Part shown: piece by piece, positions 10,389-25,300 of the stretch
How the letters are laid out: each line of letters opens with the position of its first letter
How positions within the stretch are numbered: the stretch's first letter is position 1
NCBI RefSeq assembly: GCF_037975245.1
Contig: NC_092568.1
Span: 32,770,501-32,834,500, forward strand
Direction: 5' to 3'
Source: Apostichopus japonicus
Taxonomy: Eukaryota > Echinodermata > Holothuroidea > Aspidochirotida > Stichopodidae
Length of the DNA: 64,000 nt
Translations under genes and position numbers: made by a program
Notes under the pieces: generated by a model
Told to the model about the DNA's origin: nothing
Databases searched by the model: none
What the model saw: only the letters and a program-made list of their open reading frames with translations

Positions 10389-13300
10389 CTGAAAGGTGAA
10401 ATCAAAACAAGAGACCACAGCTTGTGAAATGAGAGTTTTTAATTAACAGCTAAGAGGTTCACATACCATAGTGAGAAATAAATCTGTTATTGTTCCAGAC
10501 ACTGCATTTCTCATAACTAGTATCACAGAAAGTAACTGTAAACAGAAGATAGATAGAGAATAAAAACACTTATTTGACTGATATGACTATACAAGCTTAC
10601 TTTGTCCATTTCTGTGTTATACTGGTCCAAAGCTAATGCTACTGCTGCCAAGTTGTTCGCCTCTGAGGTGGCCTGGAAGGAAGATAATAAAACAGTTAAC
10701 GTTTATGAAGTTTACGTGAGACATGAAAGTGTGTATTGTCACACCAACTTTTTTCCCCCCAGAATCATTGACAAATTCTGCTTGATATTAACTCAGCTTT
10801 CCATTGCTGTAAAACATTCTGCATAATCTAAAATCAACAGTAAACATTCTGTTTGATCTGTAATCAACAGTAAAACATTCTGTTTGATCTGAAATCAACA
10901 ATAAAACATTCTGTTTGATCTGAAATCGACAATAAAGCATTCTGTTTGATCTGAAATCACCAGTAAAAAATTCTGCATGATCTTAAATCAACAATAAAAC
11001 ATTCTGTTTGATCTGAAATCACCAGTAAAAAATTCTGCATGATCTTAAATCAACAATAAAACATTCTGTTTGATGTGAAATCACCAGTAAAACATTCTGC
11101 ATGATCTAAAATCAACAGTAAAACATTCTGTTTGATCTAAAATCAACAATAAAACATTCTGTTTGATCTGAAATCACCAGTAAAACATTCTGTTTGATCT
11201 AAAATCAACAGTAAAACATTCTGTTTGATCTGAAATCACCAGTAAAACATTCTGTTTGATCTAAAATCAACAATAAAACATTGTGTTTGATCTGAAATCA
11301 CCAGTAAAAACTTCTGCATGATCTTAAATCAACAATAAAACATTCTGTTTGATCTGAAATCACCAGTAAAACATTCTGCATGATCTAAAATCAACAGTAA
11401 AACATTCTGTTTGATCTAAAATCAACAATAAAACATTGTGTTCGAACTGAAATCACCAGTAAAACATTCTGCATGATCTAAAATCAACAGTAAAACATTC
11501 TGTTTGATCTGAAATCTACTTTCCGATGCTGTGAAATATTCTCTTTGATCTGAAATCTAATGTCCAACACTGTAAAACTTTCTGCTTGAACCAAAGGTTA
11601 GATGGTCCAAATATTAATATAGTAATATTAATGGTCCAAATACTGCGAAACTTTCTGCTTGATCCGTCCGTAATCAACAGTCTAACTCTGTAATTACTCG
11701 CGTTAAACACTGCACGCACTTAACGAGGAAGACATCAAGACAAACAGTTTACAGTGAAGACAGATTGTTGTTATTGCCATAGGAATATTGCTCTTCTATG
11801 CAAAATAACACTAGATTGATATCATTTCAATAATAAAAGATATTGTCATAGCTTCAAAAAAGAAAATACTTACTCTTAACATGGTCTTTGGTTCTGGTAA
11901 CTCACTGTTTTGATATATATTTACATAAGCCTGAAAAGTAAAAGAAAAGAAAACATAAATCTCCCGTGATGAACTGCTAGACTCAACAATATTTGGAAAT
12001 GTTACGAATAAAAAAAATAATGATAATAAAAATTATTTTCCCAAGACAGACAGTTTCATCTTCAAGTTTCTTCATATAAGAGGCAATTACGTCAATCAGA
12101 TATTTTGAGTCTTACCTTAAAGTATTCTAGAAGATCTTTGCATCTGACATGGGAACCATTAATGCTCTTCACAATCAAATTTGAAGGTGCTAAAAGCATA
12201 GGGGCTAGAACTTTCAGATAGTCTTGAAATTCTGAATCAATATCTGAGAAATTAAATAATAATCAAAGAGTTAAAAGGAAGAAAAAAAAACATCAAGGTA
12301 TATTTATGTAGTACTTAGACAAACAAGAGCCCAAGGGCACTGTGGTTCCTTGCTTGGGGTATATGACAATACACATAATATTATCGAGCAAGATTGGGCT
12401 GAAATAGTCCAAGTAATTGTGGTCCTACATGTTCCCATAAAGTAACCAACACTATAGCCAACACTTTTGTGATCACAAAATGTGACCGGATTTTTTATCA
12501 AAAGGCACTTTTGAGATCTAAATATGGCGTCGCAAATGTAAGAAATATAAGAGACCTACAAGCGTGTCAACAGATATGATAACAATGGTGACCTCAGATG
12601 ACATGACCTTTAAGTTTCAAAATGTTCCACCACCCCATTCACAACTTGTCCCAAAATATCAACCATGTCACACCTTGGCATTGAGATTTAATTGCATTAA
12701 ATGTCAAAAAATTAACTTTGAACTTGTATGTAACTTCACACACAAAGGTCACCCGGAGGTCAACCAATTGACATTTTTGATCGGTGAGACCTAAATAGAG
12801 CATGACTGTAAAAAATTCAAACATTTTTCCTTTGCCCATTTTCTCCCCCATAATACTACTTTTTTAACATTAGCTGACCTTTGGTGACCTTGGATCACAT
12901 GACCGTTAAGTTTGAAAATATTCCCCTATACCATTTGCAACTTGTCCAAAAAAATCAACCTTGTCACACCTTGGCACTGGGAGTTATTGCATTAAATGTG
13001 TGAAAATTAACTTTGACCTCAAATAACTTCGCACACAAAGGTCAAATGGGGGTCAACCCATTGACATTTATGATCAGAAGGTACATTTAAAAACTGAAAA
13101 TAGCATCGAAACTGTAAAATCCACAAAACACGAAAAGGTCACCAGAGGTCAAATTGAGGTCAAGGGTCAACCAGATGCGGGTCGACAATTGGATTACATT
13201 GAAGCAACTCCCAACCCTAACGGACAATTTGTTCTCAAGTTGTCGCAAAAATACTAGTTTTTTATCATTAATTGACCTTTGGTGACCTTGTATCACATGA

Positions 13301-16300
13301 CCGTTAAGTTTGAAACTATTCCCCTATACCATTTGCAACTACTCCAAAAATATCAACCTTGTCACACCTTGGAACTGGGAGTTATTGCATTATATGTCTG
13401 AAAATTAACTTTGACCTCATATAACTTCGCACACGAAGGTCACACGGGGGTCAACCCATTGACATTTATGATCAGAAGGTACCTTTGACATCTGAAAATA
13501 GCATCAAAACTGTAAAAATCCCTAAAACACTAAAAAGGTCACCAGAGGTCACCAGAGGTCAATTTGAGGTCAAGGGTCACCCAGATGCGGGTCGACAATT
13601 GGATTACATTGAAGCAACTCCCAACCCTAACGGACAATTTGTTCTCAAGTTATCGCAAAAAATACTAGTTTTTTATCATTAATTGACCTTTGGTGACCTC
13701 AGATCACATGACCGTTAAGTTTGAAAATATTCCCCTATACCATTTGCAACTTGTCTCAAAATATCAACTGTGTAACACCTTGGCACTGGGAGTTATTACA
13801 CTAAATGTCTGAAAATTAACTTTGACCTCATATAACTTAACATACAAAGGTCACCTTGGGTCAACTTATTGACATTTTTGATTGATGAGACCTAAATTAG
13901 AGCATCAAACTATAAAAATTCAAACATTTTTTTCCTTGCCCATTTTCTATCCCCAAAATACTAGTTTTTTTACATTAATTGACCTTTGGTGACCTCGGAT
14001 CACATGACCGTTAACTTTGAAAATATTCCCCTATACCATTTGCAACTTGTCCAAAAATATCAACCATGTCACACCTTGGAACTGGGAGTTGTTGCATTAA
14101 ATGTCTGAAAATTAACTTTGACCTCGTATAACTTCGCACACGAAGGTCACACGGGTGTCAACCAATTGACATTTTTGATCGGAAGGTACCTTTGATATCC
14201 AAATCTAGCATCAAAACCAAACATTTTCTTTTTTGCTCGTTTCCTCCCAAAATAAGCACATTTTTTCTAATGTGACCTTTGACCTTTTGACCTTGGTTTC
14301 AGATGTAGTTTAATCTCCTGATTCCAAAAAACAAAACGAAAAGTCTGTACAACCATCCTAACTCTGACCGAAAAACTTTGACCCCATATAACTTCGCACA
14401 TAAAGGTCACACGGGGTCAACCTATTGACATTTATGATCAGAAGGTACCTTTGACATCTGAAAATAGCATCGAAACTGTAAAAATCCCAAAAACACGAAA
14501 AGGTCACCAGAGGTCAAATTGAGGTCAAGGGTCACCCAGATGCGGGTCGACAATTGGATTACATTGAGGCAACTCCCAACCCTAACAGACATTTCGTTCT
14601 CAAGTTATTGCAAAAATACTAGTTTTTTATCATTAATTGACCTTTGGTGACCTCGGATCACATGACCGTTAAGTTTGAAAATGCTCCCCTAACCAGTTCA
14701 CAACTTGTCCCAAAATATCAATCTTGTCGCACATTGGCACTGGGAGTTATTGCAGTTTTAATATTTTCGGTTTTTGGACCATAACTGACCTTTGGTGACC
14801 TTTGTGGGCACCAAAAACAATAGGGCACACCTTCTCCATATGGCGGATCTATAGTCCAAGTTTGGCCTCAATCTAACATTCCCTTATTGAGATAGAGCGT
14901 ACCCAAGCAAGTGTCACAGACACACACACACACACACACACATACATACATACATACATACATACATACATACATACATACACACACACACACGCCAACC
15001 TGACTGCATAGGTTCCTTTTGCTAAAGCAAGGAACCAAAAACAAAAAATTAAACCAAAAATTTAATTTTTCTTGGATTACATAACAAGATGGTTTTTTGA
15101 GATATTTTGAGAGGCACAAGGGTGGGGGGGGGGGGGGGGAAATGAGTGTAGCCAAGATAAGTGTGAGTGTTGCTCACCTTAGTTTAATGTCCTTGCTTAA
15201 TTTTGGGTATTACGTTAAAATGTTCAGAATTCTCCCTAACTATGAACCGAATTGGTTGAGGTAATCAGCGAGTGCTGGTGAGGAAAGCATCAATTTCTGA
15301 CAGGTGCTGGTCGGTACGACTAAGAGCCAGGCCATTACCAACTACCACATACAAACATCACCAACCACCACACATAACTACATCACCAACCACCACACAT
15401 ACCTACATCACCAACCACCACACATACCTACATCACCAACCACCACACATACCTACATCACCATACATACCTACATCACCAACCACCATACATACAAACA
15501 TCACAAACCACCACACATACCTAAAATCACCAACCTCTACACATACAAACATCACCAACCACCACACATAACTACAGCACTGGTCATAGCCATCATGCTT
15601 ACGATGTCTTTCAACAGTTGGGACATGTGATACTGCTTATTAAACTAAACTTGTGAGTCTATAGCCAATCATATAGTACCCTTGTAGTCTGTGTGTCCCC
15701 TTACATTATTACACATAAATAAATCTCTCCCGGTGAGTGGACCTAGTCCCATGGAATACTTGTAACAGTGATCCACTCAAACATACCTGCTAATCTACCA
15801 TCATATTCCTTCTGTCTTGCAACTGCTAATCCGGGGTGAGGCATTAGAAAACAGCTAATTTTCTCAAAACAGGACCTGATATGTTTTCGGACTTCTTGTA
15901 ATTCTTCGTGTCTGCTTCTTGTGTCCTGATAATTAGAAGACAAAATTCTTATTATATCTTAGGTCTGAAAGAAAGCTGGAATATAAGAGTAAAGTAAATC
16001 CCACACTTTAATATGATAATTAGAAGACAAAATTCTTATTATATCTTAGGTCTGAAAGAAAGCTGGAATATAAGAGTAAAGTAAATCCCACACTTTAATA
16101 TGATCACTCACACATACACACACAAAATGCACGTCAGTAGCACACAAAAAACACAGACATTCATTCACCAATGACAAATATAACTGGAAGATGAGGCTGT
16201 TCTCATTGGCTGTAAGTAAAATAACAACTGGTCAAGAAGGGAGAATTGAGAGCTTTCAACAAAGGGGACATTTCAAGTTTTGGAAGAATCGACCAGTTAT

Positions 16301-19300
16301 TTCCTAGAAGGTAAGGGCCAAATAATACAGCATGTGCCAATGCCTGCTATTAAAACATACAGCACATCTTTAAGCACCAAATGGTTGTTGCCTGTAGGTA
16401 TATAGATTATGCTACTGAATTGTCTCAGGGTTTACTTCAGAACAAAGAGCCTAAACTATGTGATCTTGTAAAGAACCCTTTTCCTTCTGTAAATTTGCTT
16501 TATATAATGCCAGTTTTTACCATATTCAGTGCTATGTGCACGATCTCAAAGGTGTGGGGGGGGGGGGGGGATTGGGTAGTGCATCTTCTAAATTTTCCAC
16601 CAACTGATTTAGGTAGGGGCATGAATTTTTATGGACGGGAAAGAGGGGGAATCAAGGATGTTACAAATGAGGGGGTGACCCTTGGCTGGTTGAAGATCAC
16701 TCTCCTATAGAGGGTTGGAGTCAAACCCCGTCTAACAACCCCCCTCCCAGAAAAAATTTAAGTTTCAATGTCAAATTGTGAATTCTGTCGCATGTTAGGA
16801 CAAAATTTAGGTCTATAAATCGCTCTAAACGAAACACTGTGCTAATAAATATCTTTGGTTTATCTTGTACGGTTGAAAAGGGAGGTTTCACCTTTATCAG
16901 TACGTCTAATTCTGGATGAAAGTAGAAAATTCCCCCAAAGAGGTCCCCGACTGAACAATCCCAACTGACAATGGGTGGGGGCCATGCCTGCCACCACCCC
17001 CTGCCCTCCCCCCCCAACTGACAAGATGTGTTATTTGAAGCAATCAAGTCTATTATCTGGGAATATCTTGTGATCTTCCTTATAAACTAACCCTGATAAA
17101 CAATTACATCTTAAAATGAAGAGTATTTTAAGTATCACATGAAATTACATGGAACAAGAATGGGGTTACAAATACTACTTGTTACTACGCTTCTTTATGG
17201 TATAAAGTTAATTACATGTTTTGATACTTACATCTAATTTTCGGTCTAATATCAGTTGGCCTCCAGCTTCCCCGTACGCATATTCATACGGATAACTCCA
17301 GTCACGTACCAAGAAAAGTAAACACTGCAAACAATTAGAAACATTTAATCTGTGAAACTAATTGCAAAGACATTTGGAAAACAGAAAAGTTTATCTTCTT
17401 GATATGGAAGTGCGTGTAATATTTTAAGAGTTGGTTTGTTTGAATATATGTAAACAATTTGGAGGGTAGTATGCGTTTGAATGACAAGTTCTAATTGAAG
17501 GGAAGGTTTGACCACTGTGACTAAGTAACCAAGAGGGTCATTCCATGCCAACTCAACAAGGGCCCGACACCCACCGTCTCAGATTTTCACCAAATTCAGT
17601 GTGGAGTTTCATAATATAAAGATAAGAATCCATGCCAAATATTATCTGAAAATATCAATCGGATCGTGAGATATTGGCTTTCAAAAATTGGTGAAATTGA
17701 CCCCAAAAATCCAAAATGGCGGCCATTTTGAATTGACCTAAATTAATACCCCCAGACTTTTTCTTCAATAACGTTTCTCCTGAGTAAGCTACAGACATGA
17801 AACTTGGGATTATAGTAATTTAAAGCATGGAGATCTTCAATATGGACATTAATTTAATGTAGGAGGGTAATAAAGGTAAGTTAAAGGGATTTTGAATTTT
17901 AATGAGTGAAAAAAAATTGCGAAAACTTTATTTTCACACCTCCTCATACATATGAAAAATTTTCAATGTGGGACAGCATCTATGAATAATGAAATTTGGC
18001 AGATTGATAAAGCATATAACAAAGAACTGTTATGCAAGAAATTGTGATGGTACTCTCTCTCTAAATGGAAATATTTATTTCTGAAGTTGGAGAAAAATGT
18101 CGCAAATTTTCACAAATTTTGGCTGAAATTGCTGATATTCGTTATGTACAATCCGCCTTCGGAATACAGTAGGTAACAATATTTTATGTCTGAAGTTGCG
18201 ATATTATGGAAGACATGTGACCACTCTTCTAGTTTAGCTAATTTTGAGGAAAATTTATGGTCTCAATTTTTTGTAACAAGTAATTAAAATGGCAGAAAAT
18301 AAGATAGGGGCCTAATATGGCCCTACTTTGAGGGTACTTTATATTCACAAACAAAGGCATGTTTGAGATTTAATTTGCATAGGATCCTTGTGTAGTGCCA
18401 GTTGTACAGGAAAAGTGCCAAAAGAAGGTCAAGCAGGTCTTACGTTTTACGAACAGCGACCTCAAACTTAAGAAATCTCACTTCTGGCCCTAATTGGGGG
18501 TCCAATTTGGGCCTGTGGATAAATTTCAATTTTTCTTTAAACACCATATTCCAGGAGTGTATTAACCATATTTTTAAAAACTGAAGTCAAAAGTATGTGT
18601 TTTAATTTTATCTATTCAAATTTACGACTCTAAACTTGCGAAAATCATGCATTTCATATGTATGAAAATGCTTGCACAAGCCGACTTGAGTAGTTCAAAT
18701 AACAACAGCTTCTTAGCTTTAGCATACAGGTGCTTAACAAATAAGAGGGTGGTACACTAGTATAAAGACTCCCAATAAAGTGCCTTTTCTGGGTCATATG
18801 CCCAACGATGCATGAGAACAGCGCCCTCAAAAATCACAATTTACCAATATTTTGGGCTATTTTGGGCATTTCAAGGTCAGAGTTGGTCATATTTAAAGGG
18901 TTTTTCTTGGTTTTCAATACAAAACTAGTAAGACATGTATAGTTATGATGCAAAGAATGAGTTAAAACATCTTTTTGACAGTTTCTTAATGCTCCGATGA
19001 GCAGCGAAAAGTGGCGTATATGTACAAAATAAATCATTATGACTTACATTATTATTTTTGTGCTTAAAGTTAAAATGAGTCGGGAAAAAAAACCCGGACA
19101 AAATATTACAGCAATTATGAACAAATTTGAGATTGAAATTGTGTAAATTTAGCCTTGAAATGACAAAAATGTAGTAAAATCCACCTATTGGACCTCAAAT
19201 GGGATAAAACGTAATACAGAAATCAAATGTTTGGGTGCTGTAAGATATATCGGCATCTTTCATTCTAGGGTTTGTGGATTTTAGGAAAAACCTTTCATTT

Positions 19301-22300
19301 CTCCAATCCCTTCACTGCCCTTATCCCCACTCTCCCTAATTATGCAAACAGGACAGATGGGTGATAGTCTTCCATTGTGAGCCAGAAGGGAAAGTTTCAA
19401 TTTGCAAAACTTTTTACATTCAGTCTGGAAGAGGAATTAGACCATTCCTCTTGTACATTTCTTTTCCCCTTTTCAACCAAACACAAAAATTCAAGAGTAT
19501 TTGGTAGCACAACCTTGCATCTACACCTTATTATAAACCTCATTTATGGGGTAAGTATGCCTCAGAATGCAACATCTGACACCTAAAAGTTTTATGGAGG
19601 AGGACCCCGGGTCCACCCTGCATGGGAGTCACCTGCAATGACCCCAGGCCCACACCACCTCCTTTGAATCCTTCATTTGCCTCTGGACTTTCCGATGAGG
19701 TTCGTGCCACCTAGCTAAATCAGTCCGAGTTTTTCCCCCACCCCTACCCACCCCTTTGAAGTCCTGTGCATACCACTGCATTTGACTACCTACATATGGC
19801 ATTAATTTCGACATTCCTACTCAGTTCACCCAATTTTTTGATTATTCACATCGTATCTCTATGGCTTGCATGCTACCACACAATATGACAAGCCAACTTT
19901 TATTGATTGATTGATTCTTGAACATTTTAGGAAAAAAAAGAAAGAAGAAATTAAAGATCTTTATAGTAACACATAAACACTTCTTGCCAGCACATAATTA
20001 GTTTTGCACCGTAAGGTACCCTTAGCCATTTGTTTGTAGATGGATGGATCAAGTTTTATGTAATATCACAGTTGATGTGAGTCAGTGCTTCATTCCCTTA
20101 ATTCGCCGGCTGGAATCATTCAACATTTCAAGGATTAGTGAACTTGAATTATGACTCATTTAAAGCACTGTGTCGTAAACAGTCCTTAAGACTGACTCTG
20201 TAGCTTTAGAAACGAAGAACCCAGAGTGACCAAATTCGATTAAAACTCGAAATGTACACATTAAAAAAAAAACAATGGAGTATGGAAATTGTAACTCAGA
20301 GACAGGTATTTTACAGTAGGTAATGCACAATTCACCGATACTAATTAGGGGCACTGTTCACAGTAGATAAAAGTAAAAGCATCAAGAAAACAGGAGAATT
20401 ATACAACTTTCACACAACTGCATCGTTACATAATTCATCCTCATTTGCTACTTTTTCCTCAAATTTTAGCCACCGACCTGAAAAGGTTTCTCTTTCACTT
20501 CTTCTTTCTCTAGGGCGAGACGGCCGTACTCTGTGAATAACTGGAGATGGTGAAGGTCATCCTCTTGAATATTCTGACTTAGGTTGAAAGTCTACACCAT
20601 GAAGAAAAGAGAAAAAAGGTGTTCATAAGAATATTAGGCAAAGATCCAGAGGGCGTGGCGCTGTCCACACTCCCCCCCCCCACCCCACACGCACATATGA
20701 AATTAAAAGTAGTTATTAGCACAAACCTTGAGTGTAGAACTAATTATAGACCTTATTTAGAGCCTCAATAATTTGGAATGTAGTACATAATTTGCATATT
20801 AAACCAGTATTTTACAAAAGAGCTTAGAATGATATGTAGAATTCGGAAACCACGTGGACAGTCCACATGATGATGCAGATTTTTAACAAATATGGGAAAT
20901 GTAGCCAATGTTCACGAGGCCTTCTTGTAGATTTTAACCCAATTTTGATATTCCTAGAACAGTTACAATGGGGAATTTTCATCACAAGCATTTCGGAAAA
21001 GAAAGAAGAAGAGTGATCATTTTCTCTCAAGTTGTAAATTGAATATTATTTGGCAAATATTTTTCCCAACACTTACTTCTATTTTATTTTGTAGGATTAC
21101 TCACCTGTACTGAGCTAACCATTGTACTGAGGGCAAACACTGTCGCACAATCCTTCACTGTTGACTCTGTGTCAAAGGCACCCTGAGTATCTAACAGCAT
21201 CACTGCAATCTAGGGGAAAAAAGGAAATAAGTTTTCCATTTATTCATTTATTTGCCATAAATGCACAAGGTGCCAACACATGAAATACTATCATACCTCC
21301 CTTTTACTATTGTATCATGGTCCCTTCCATCTCCCCCCACTTCACTCTCTGCCATTCTCCATCCCAAAGGGTCCAACAAGATGTAAGATTGCTCAGGAAA
21401 GACTTCTCACTGGCAGACTTGGAAAGATTCAGAATTCAGATGGTTCTGTGCAGACATATCAGCGAGTAAACAGTCTGTAAATACAGTATTTTGCTGTTTA
21501 ACATCTGACATAGGTAAGCCTGTCTGTCAATAAACTTACCTCTTCTCCTTCCACTATTTCACAGATAAATAGTTTATTCCATGCCCAGATTCCTGTCGTC
21601 TCCCTCTCTGAGCCGCCTCTCCATGAAAACCCAGTGAGTGGTTCATCATCCTTACCCAGCCAATCTGTGGCTCCCTGAAATAACAAGCAAAAAAACCATT
21701 CATGTTCACCAGCAAAAATAGTTGGCTTCACAATTAATCACAAAAGTTCTGTAAGATTTCTTCTCAGCATAAACTGATGTTACCTGTTAAGTCAATACAT
21801 CCAACAGAAACCATTCTGGAGTACTGAAACATTCATACATATCTGCACTCAGTTAATACCTCCCCCCCACCCCCCACCCCTGCCCGATGACTACTCTCAG
21901 ATCCCTAAAGGACCCTCAGAATATTTGCTAAGTTATCTAGATGGTTTATGCTGCTACAGTACTTATACTGGATAGATGTCAATCAAATCTTAAAGGTGTA
22001 GTTCAGCTCCCAACTCTTCAATGTGGCCATATTGAAAAAATTACCATAATTTATAGATAGTAGATCTATACAATGTACGGAATTAATATCAATCACGTTA
22101 GGGAAGAAATCTTGTAACATGATTTTCTCAGACTTAACAAAGTTTCATCATCTTGTCATAGCAAGTTCACCAAGATTGCCAAATGATTGTGTTGCCAATC
22201 TTCATGATTCATTCTGTCCATCAATGCTCACTCATGGGTGAGAAATGATGACTGGTTTAAGAGCAGCATTAACAACCCTGCACACCACGTGTACACTGAC

Positions 22301-25300
22301 ATACTGTTTATGTACAGTACAGTAATACGATATCAATCACACAAACTGTATATGTGTAGAGTAATACTATACCAACCACACAAACTGTATATACAGTATG
22401 TAGTGTAATACTAACCAACCACACAAACATAAAGTAATACGATATCAAGCACACATACTGTATAGAGTAATACTATACCAACCACACAAACTGTATGTAG
22501 TGTAATACCAGGGAACTGATACTCACAGCTCCCTGGTAATGTAAACCACACTCAACTGTACTGTATATATATGTAGAGTAATAATACCAAGCACACATAC
22601 TGTATATGTAGAGTAATACGATATCAAGCACACATACTGTATGCTCTAGGCAGAGCGTTAATGTACCGAAGGACACAGGTCTGTTATCAGTCTGTACATG
22701 GTATGTTGGTGCAATTAAACTCTGTACAGTATTCAATCCTTATTCCCAAGTACCATGGTTGTCTGCTACTTGATTAATTTAAAAGATCGCACACAACAAA
22801 AAAAACGTTTATCTCAAAGGTCTGTTAAAGTAGGTCACATTCCGTAAATCACACCAAAGGGCGCAACATACGACACATTTGGAAATTATACTTTTAGTAA
22901 TAATGCTCTTCATCTGTTGCATATTTTGTCATCAAAGAGTAAACAGGTTACTGCAAATGTACGGAAGCGTAGAAGGGACATTGCATTGACGAGTTACCAA
23001 CTTGACAAAACGACAATTATCTGCAAATTGACGAGTTGACGAGATGGTAACGTGACAAAATTCAGAAAATTGACGTTTTGACGAGATAACGGATCTCGTC
23101 AATGCATCAATTTTCTGCAAATTGACGAGTTGCACACTTACTACCATCTCGACAAGACGACAAAAATCAGAAAATTGACGTTTTGACGACATAACGGATC
23201 TCGTCAATGCAACAATTTTCTGCAAATTGACGAGTTGCACACTTACTACCATCTCGACAAGATGACAAAATTCAGAAAATTGACGTTTTGACGAGATAAC
23301 GGATCTCGTCAATGCAACAAATTTCTGCAAATTGACGAGTTGCACACTTACTACCATCTCGACAAGTTGACAAAATTCAGAAAATTGACGAGTTGCACAC
23401 TTACTACCATCTCGACAAAACGACAAAATTCAGAAAATTGACGAGTTGCACACTTACTACCATCTCGACAAGTTGACAAAATTCAGAAAATTGACGAGTT
23501 GCACACTTACTACCATCTCGACAAAACGACAAAATTCAGAAAATTGACGTTTTGACGAGATAACGGATCTCGTCAATGCAACAATTTTCTGCAAATTGAC
23601 GAGTTGCACACTTACTACCATCTCGACAAAACGACAAAATTCAGAAAATTGACGAGTTGCACACCTACTACCATCTCGACAAGTTGACAAAATTCAGAAA
23701 ATTGACGAGTTGCACACTTACTACCATCTCGACAAAACGACAAAATTCAGAAAATTGGTAGTAAGTGTGCAACTCGTCAATTTGCAGAAAATTGTTGCAT
23801 TGACGAGATCCGTTATCTCGTCAATGCAGCAATTTTCTGAATTTTGTCATCTTGTCGAGATGGTAGTAAGTGTGCAACTCGTCAATTTTCTGAATTTTGT
23901 CAACTTGTCGAGATGGTAGTAAGTGTGCAACTCGTCAATTTTCTGAATTTTGTCAACTTGTCGAGATGGTAGTAAGTGTGCAACTCGTCAATTTGCAGAA
24001 AATTGTTGCATTGACGAGATCCGTTATCTCGTCAAAATGTCAATTTTCTGAATTTTGTCATCTTGTCGAGATGGTAGTAAGTGTGCAACTCGTCAATTTG
24101 CAGAAAATTGTTTCATTGACGAGATCCGTTATCTCGTCAAAATGTCAATTTTCTGAATTTTGTCGTTTTGTCGAGATGGTAGTAAGTGTGCAACTCGTCA
24201 ATTTTCTGAATTTTGTCAACTTGTCGAGATGGTAGTAAGTGTGCAACTCGTCAATTTTCTGAAAATTGTTGCATTGACGAGATCCGTTATCTCGTCAAAA
24301 CGTCAATTTCCTGAATTTTGTCATCTTGTCGAGATGGTAGTAAGTGTGCAACTCGTCAATTTTCTGAATTTTGTCAACTTGTCGAGATGGTAGTAAGTGT
24401 GCAACTCGTCAATTTGCAGAAAATTGATGCATTGACGAGATCCGTTATCTCGTCAAAACGTCAATTTTCTGAATTTTGTCGAGATGGTAGTAAGTGTGCA
24501 ACTCGTCAATTTGCAGAAAATTGCTGCATTGACGAGATCCGTTATGTCGTCAAAACGGCAATTTTCTGAATTTTGTCACGTTACCATCTCGTCAACTCGT
24601 CAATTTGCAGATAATTGTCGTTTTGTCAAGTTGGTAACTCGTCAATGCAATGTCCCTTCTACGCTTCCGTACAAATGAGTTTGAGCGCAACACTGATACA
24701 GTTCATTATAGAGTAGATTCTGGTTTAACCACGCATGATGTTCTTAAATCTTAGCAACTTTATTAAGTCAATACAACCTTGGGTCAGACAGGTTGTTTTT
24801 TTTTTCTTTTCTGTGTGGTTCCCATACAGATCGAAACACTGGAACCCCAACTTATGGAATTACCTATATACTGTAAATGTGAGAAACTTAACAGTGACAC
24901 CATTTTCTTTTCTTTTTAATATATACACAAATAACCATATTTTAGTAAAACAAAATTTTGCACTATTTTCATTTACTGAATATCATGAATATATTGCATG
25001 GTCTTCTGTGCATTCTTTATTTGCTGTGCATGCATCTCAAAGGAATTCTTAAAGCTACCTAAACCTAAAAGTCAGCCAAACAACACAAATCATTAATTGC
25101 ATTTGAATATTGTATTCTGTTATCAACTTGATCTCAAATTAACTAAACATATGTTCCTAATCTTTGTTGATCCCACAATACAAAGCTACTATGCTATAAA
25201 CTCACAGTGTGCCATTGCTAACACCACGTCAGGACACACCTGACTGGTCTAATCAAATGTATTCCATATTGAGAAGCTTTTGCTAAGGGATACGACAATT

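Noticed and set aside
14868-15155. 95-codon minus-strand frame
   Set aside because: Runs through CA/CATA microsatellite and a G run; artefact.
19590-19790. CA-rich/C-rich segment ending in ACCACTG that resembles one MITE end
   Set aside because: No matching inverted end or target duplication could be found nearby.
22932-24678. Several open frames of 64-164 codons with repeated motifs ([14 protein letters not shown] and similar) on both strands
   Set aside because: They are translations of the foldback modules; the same peptide appears in opposite strands of the two arms.
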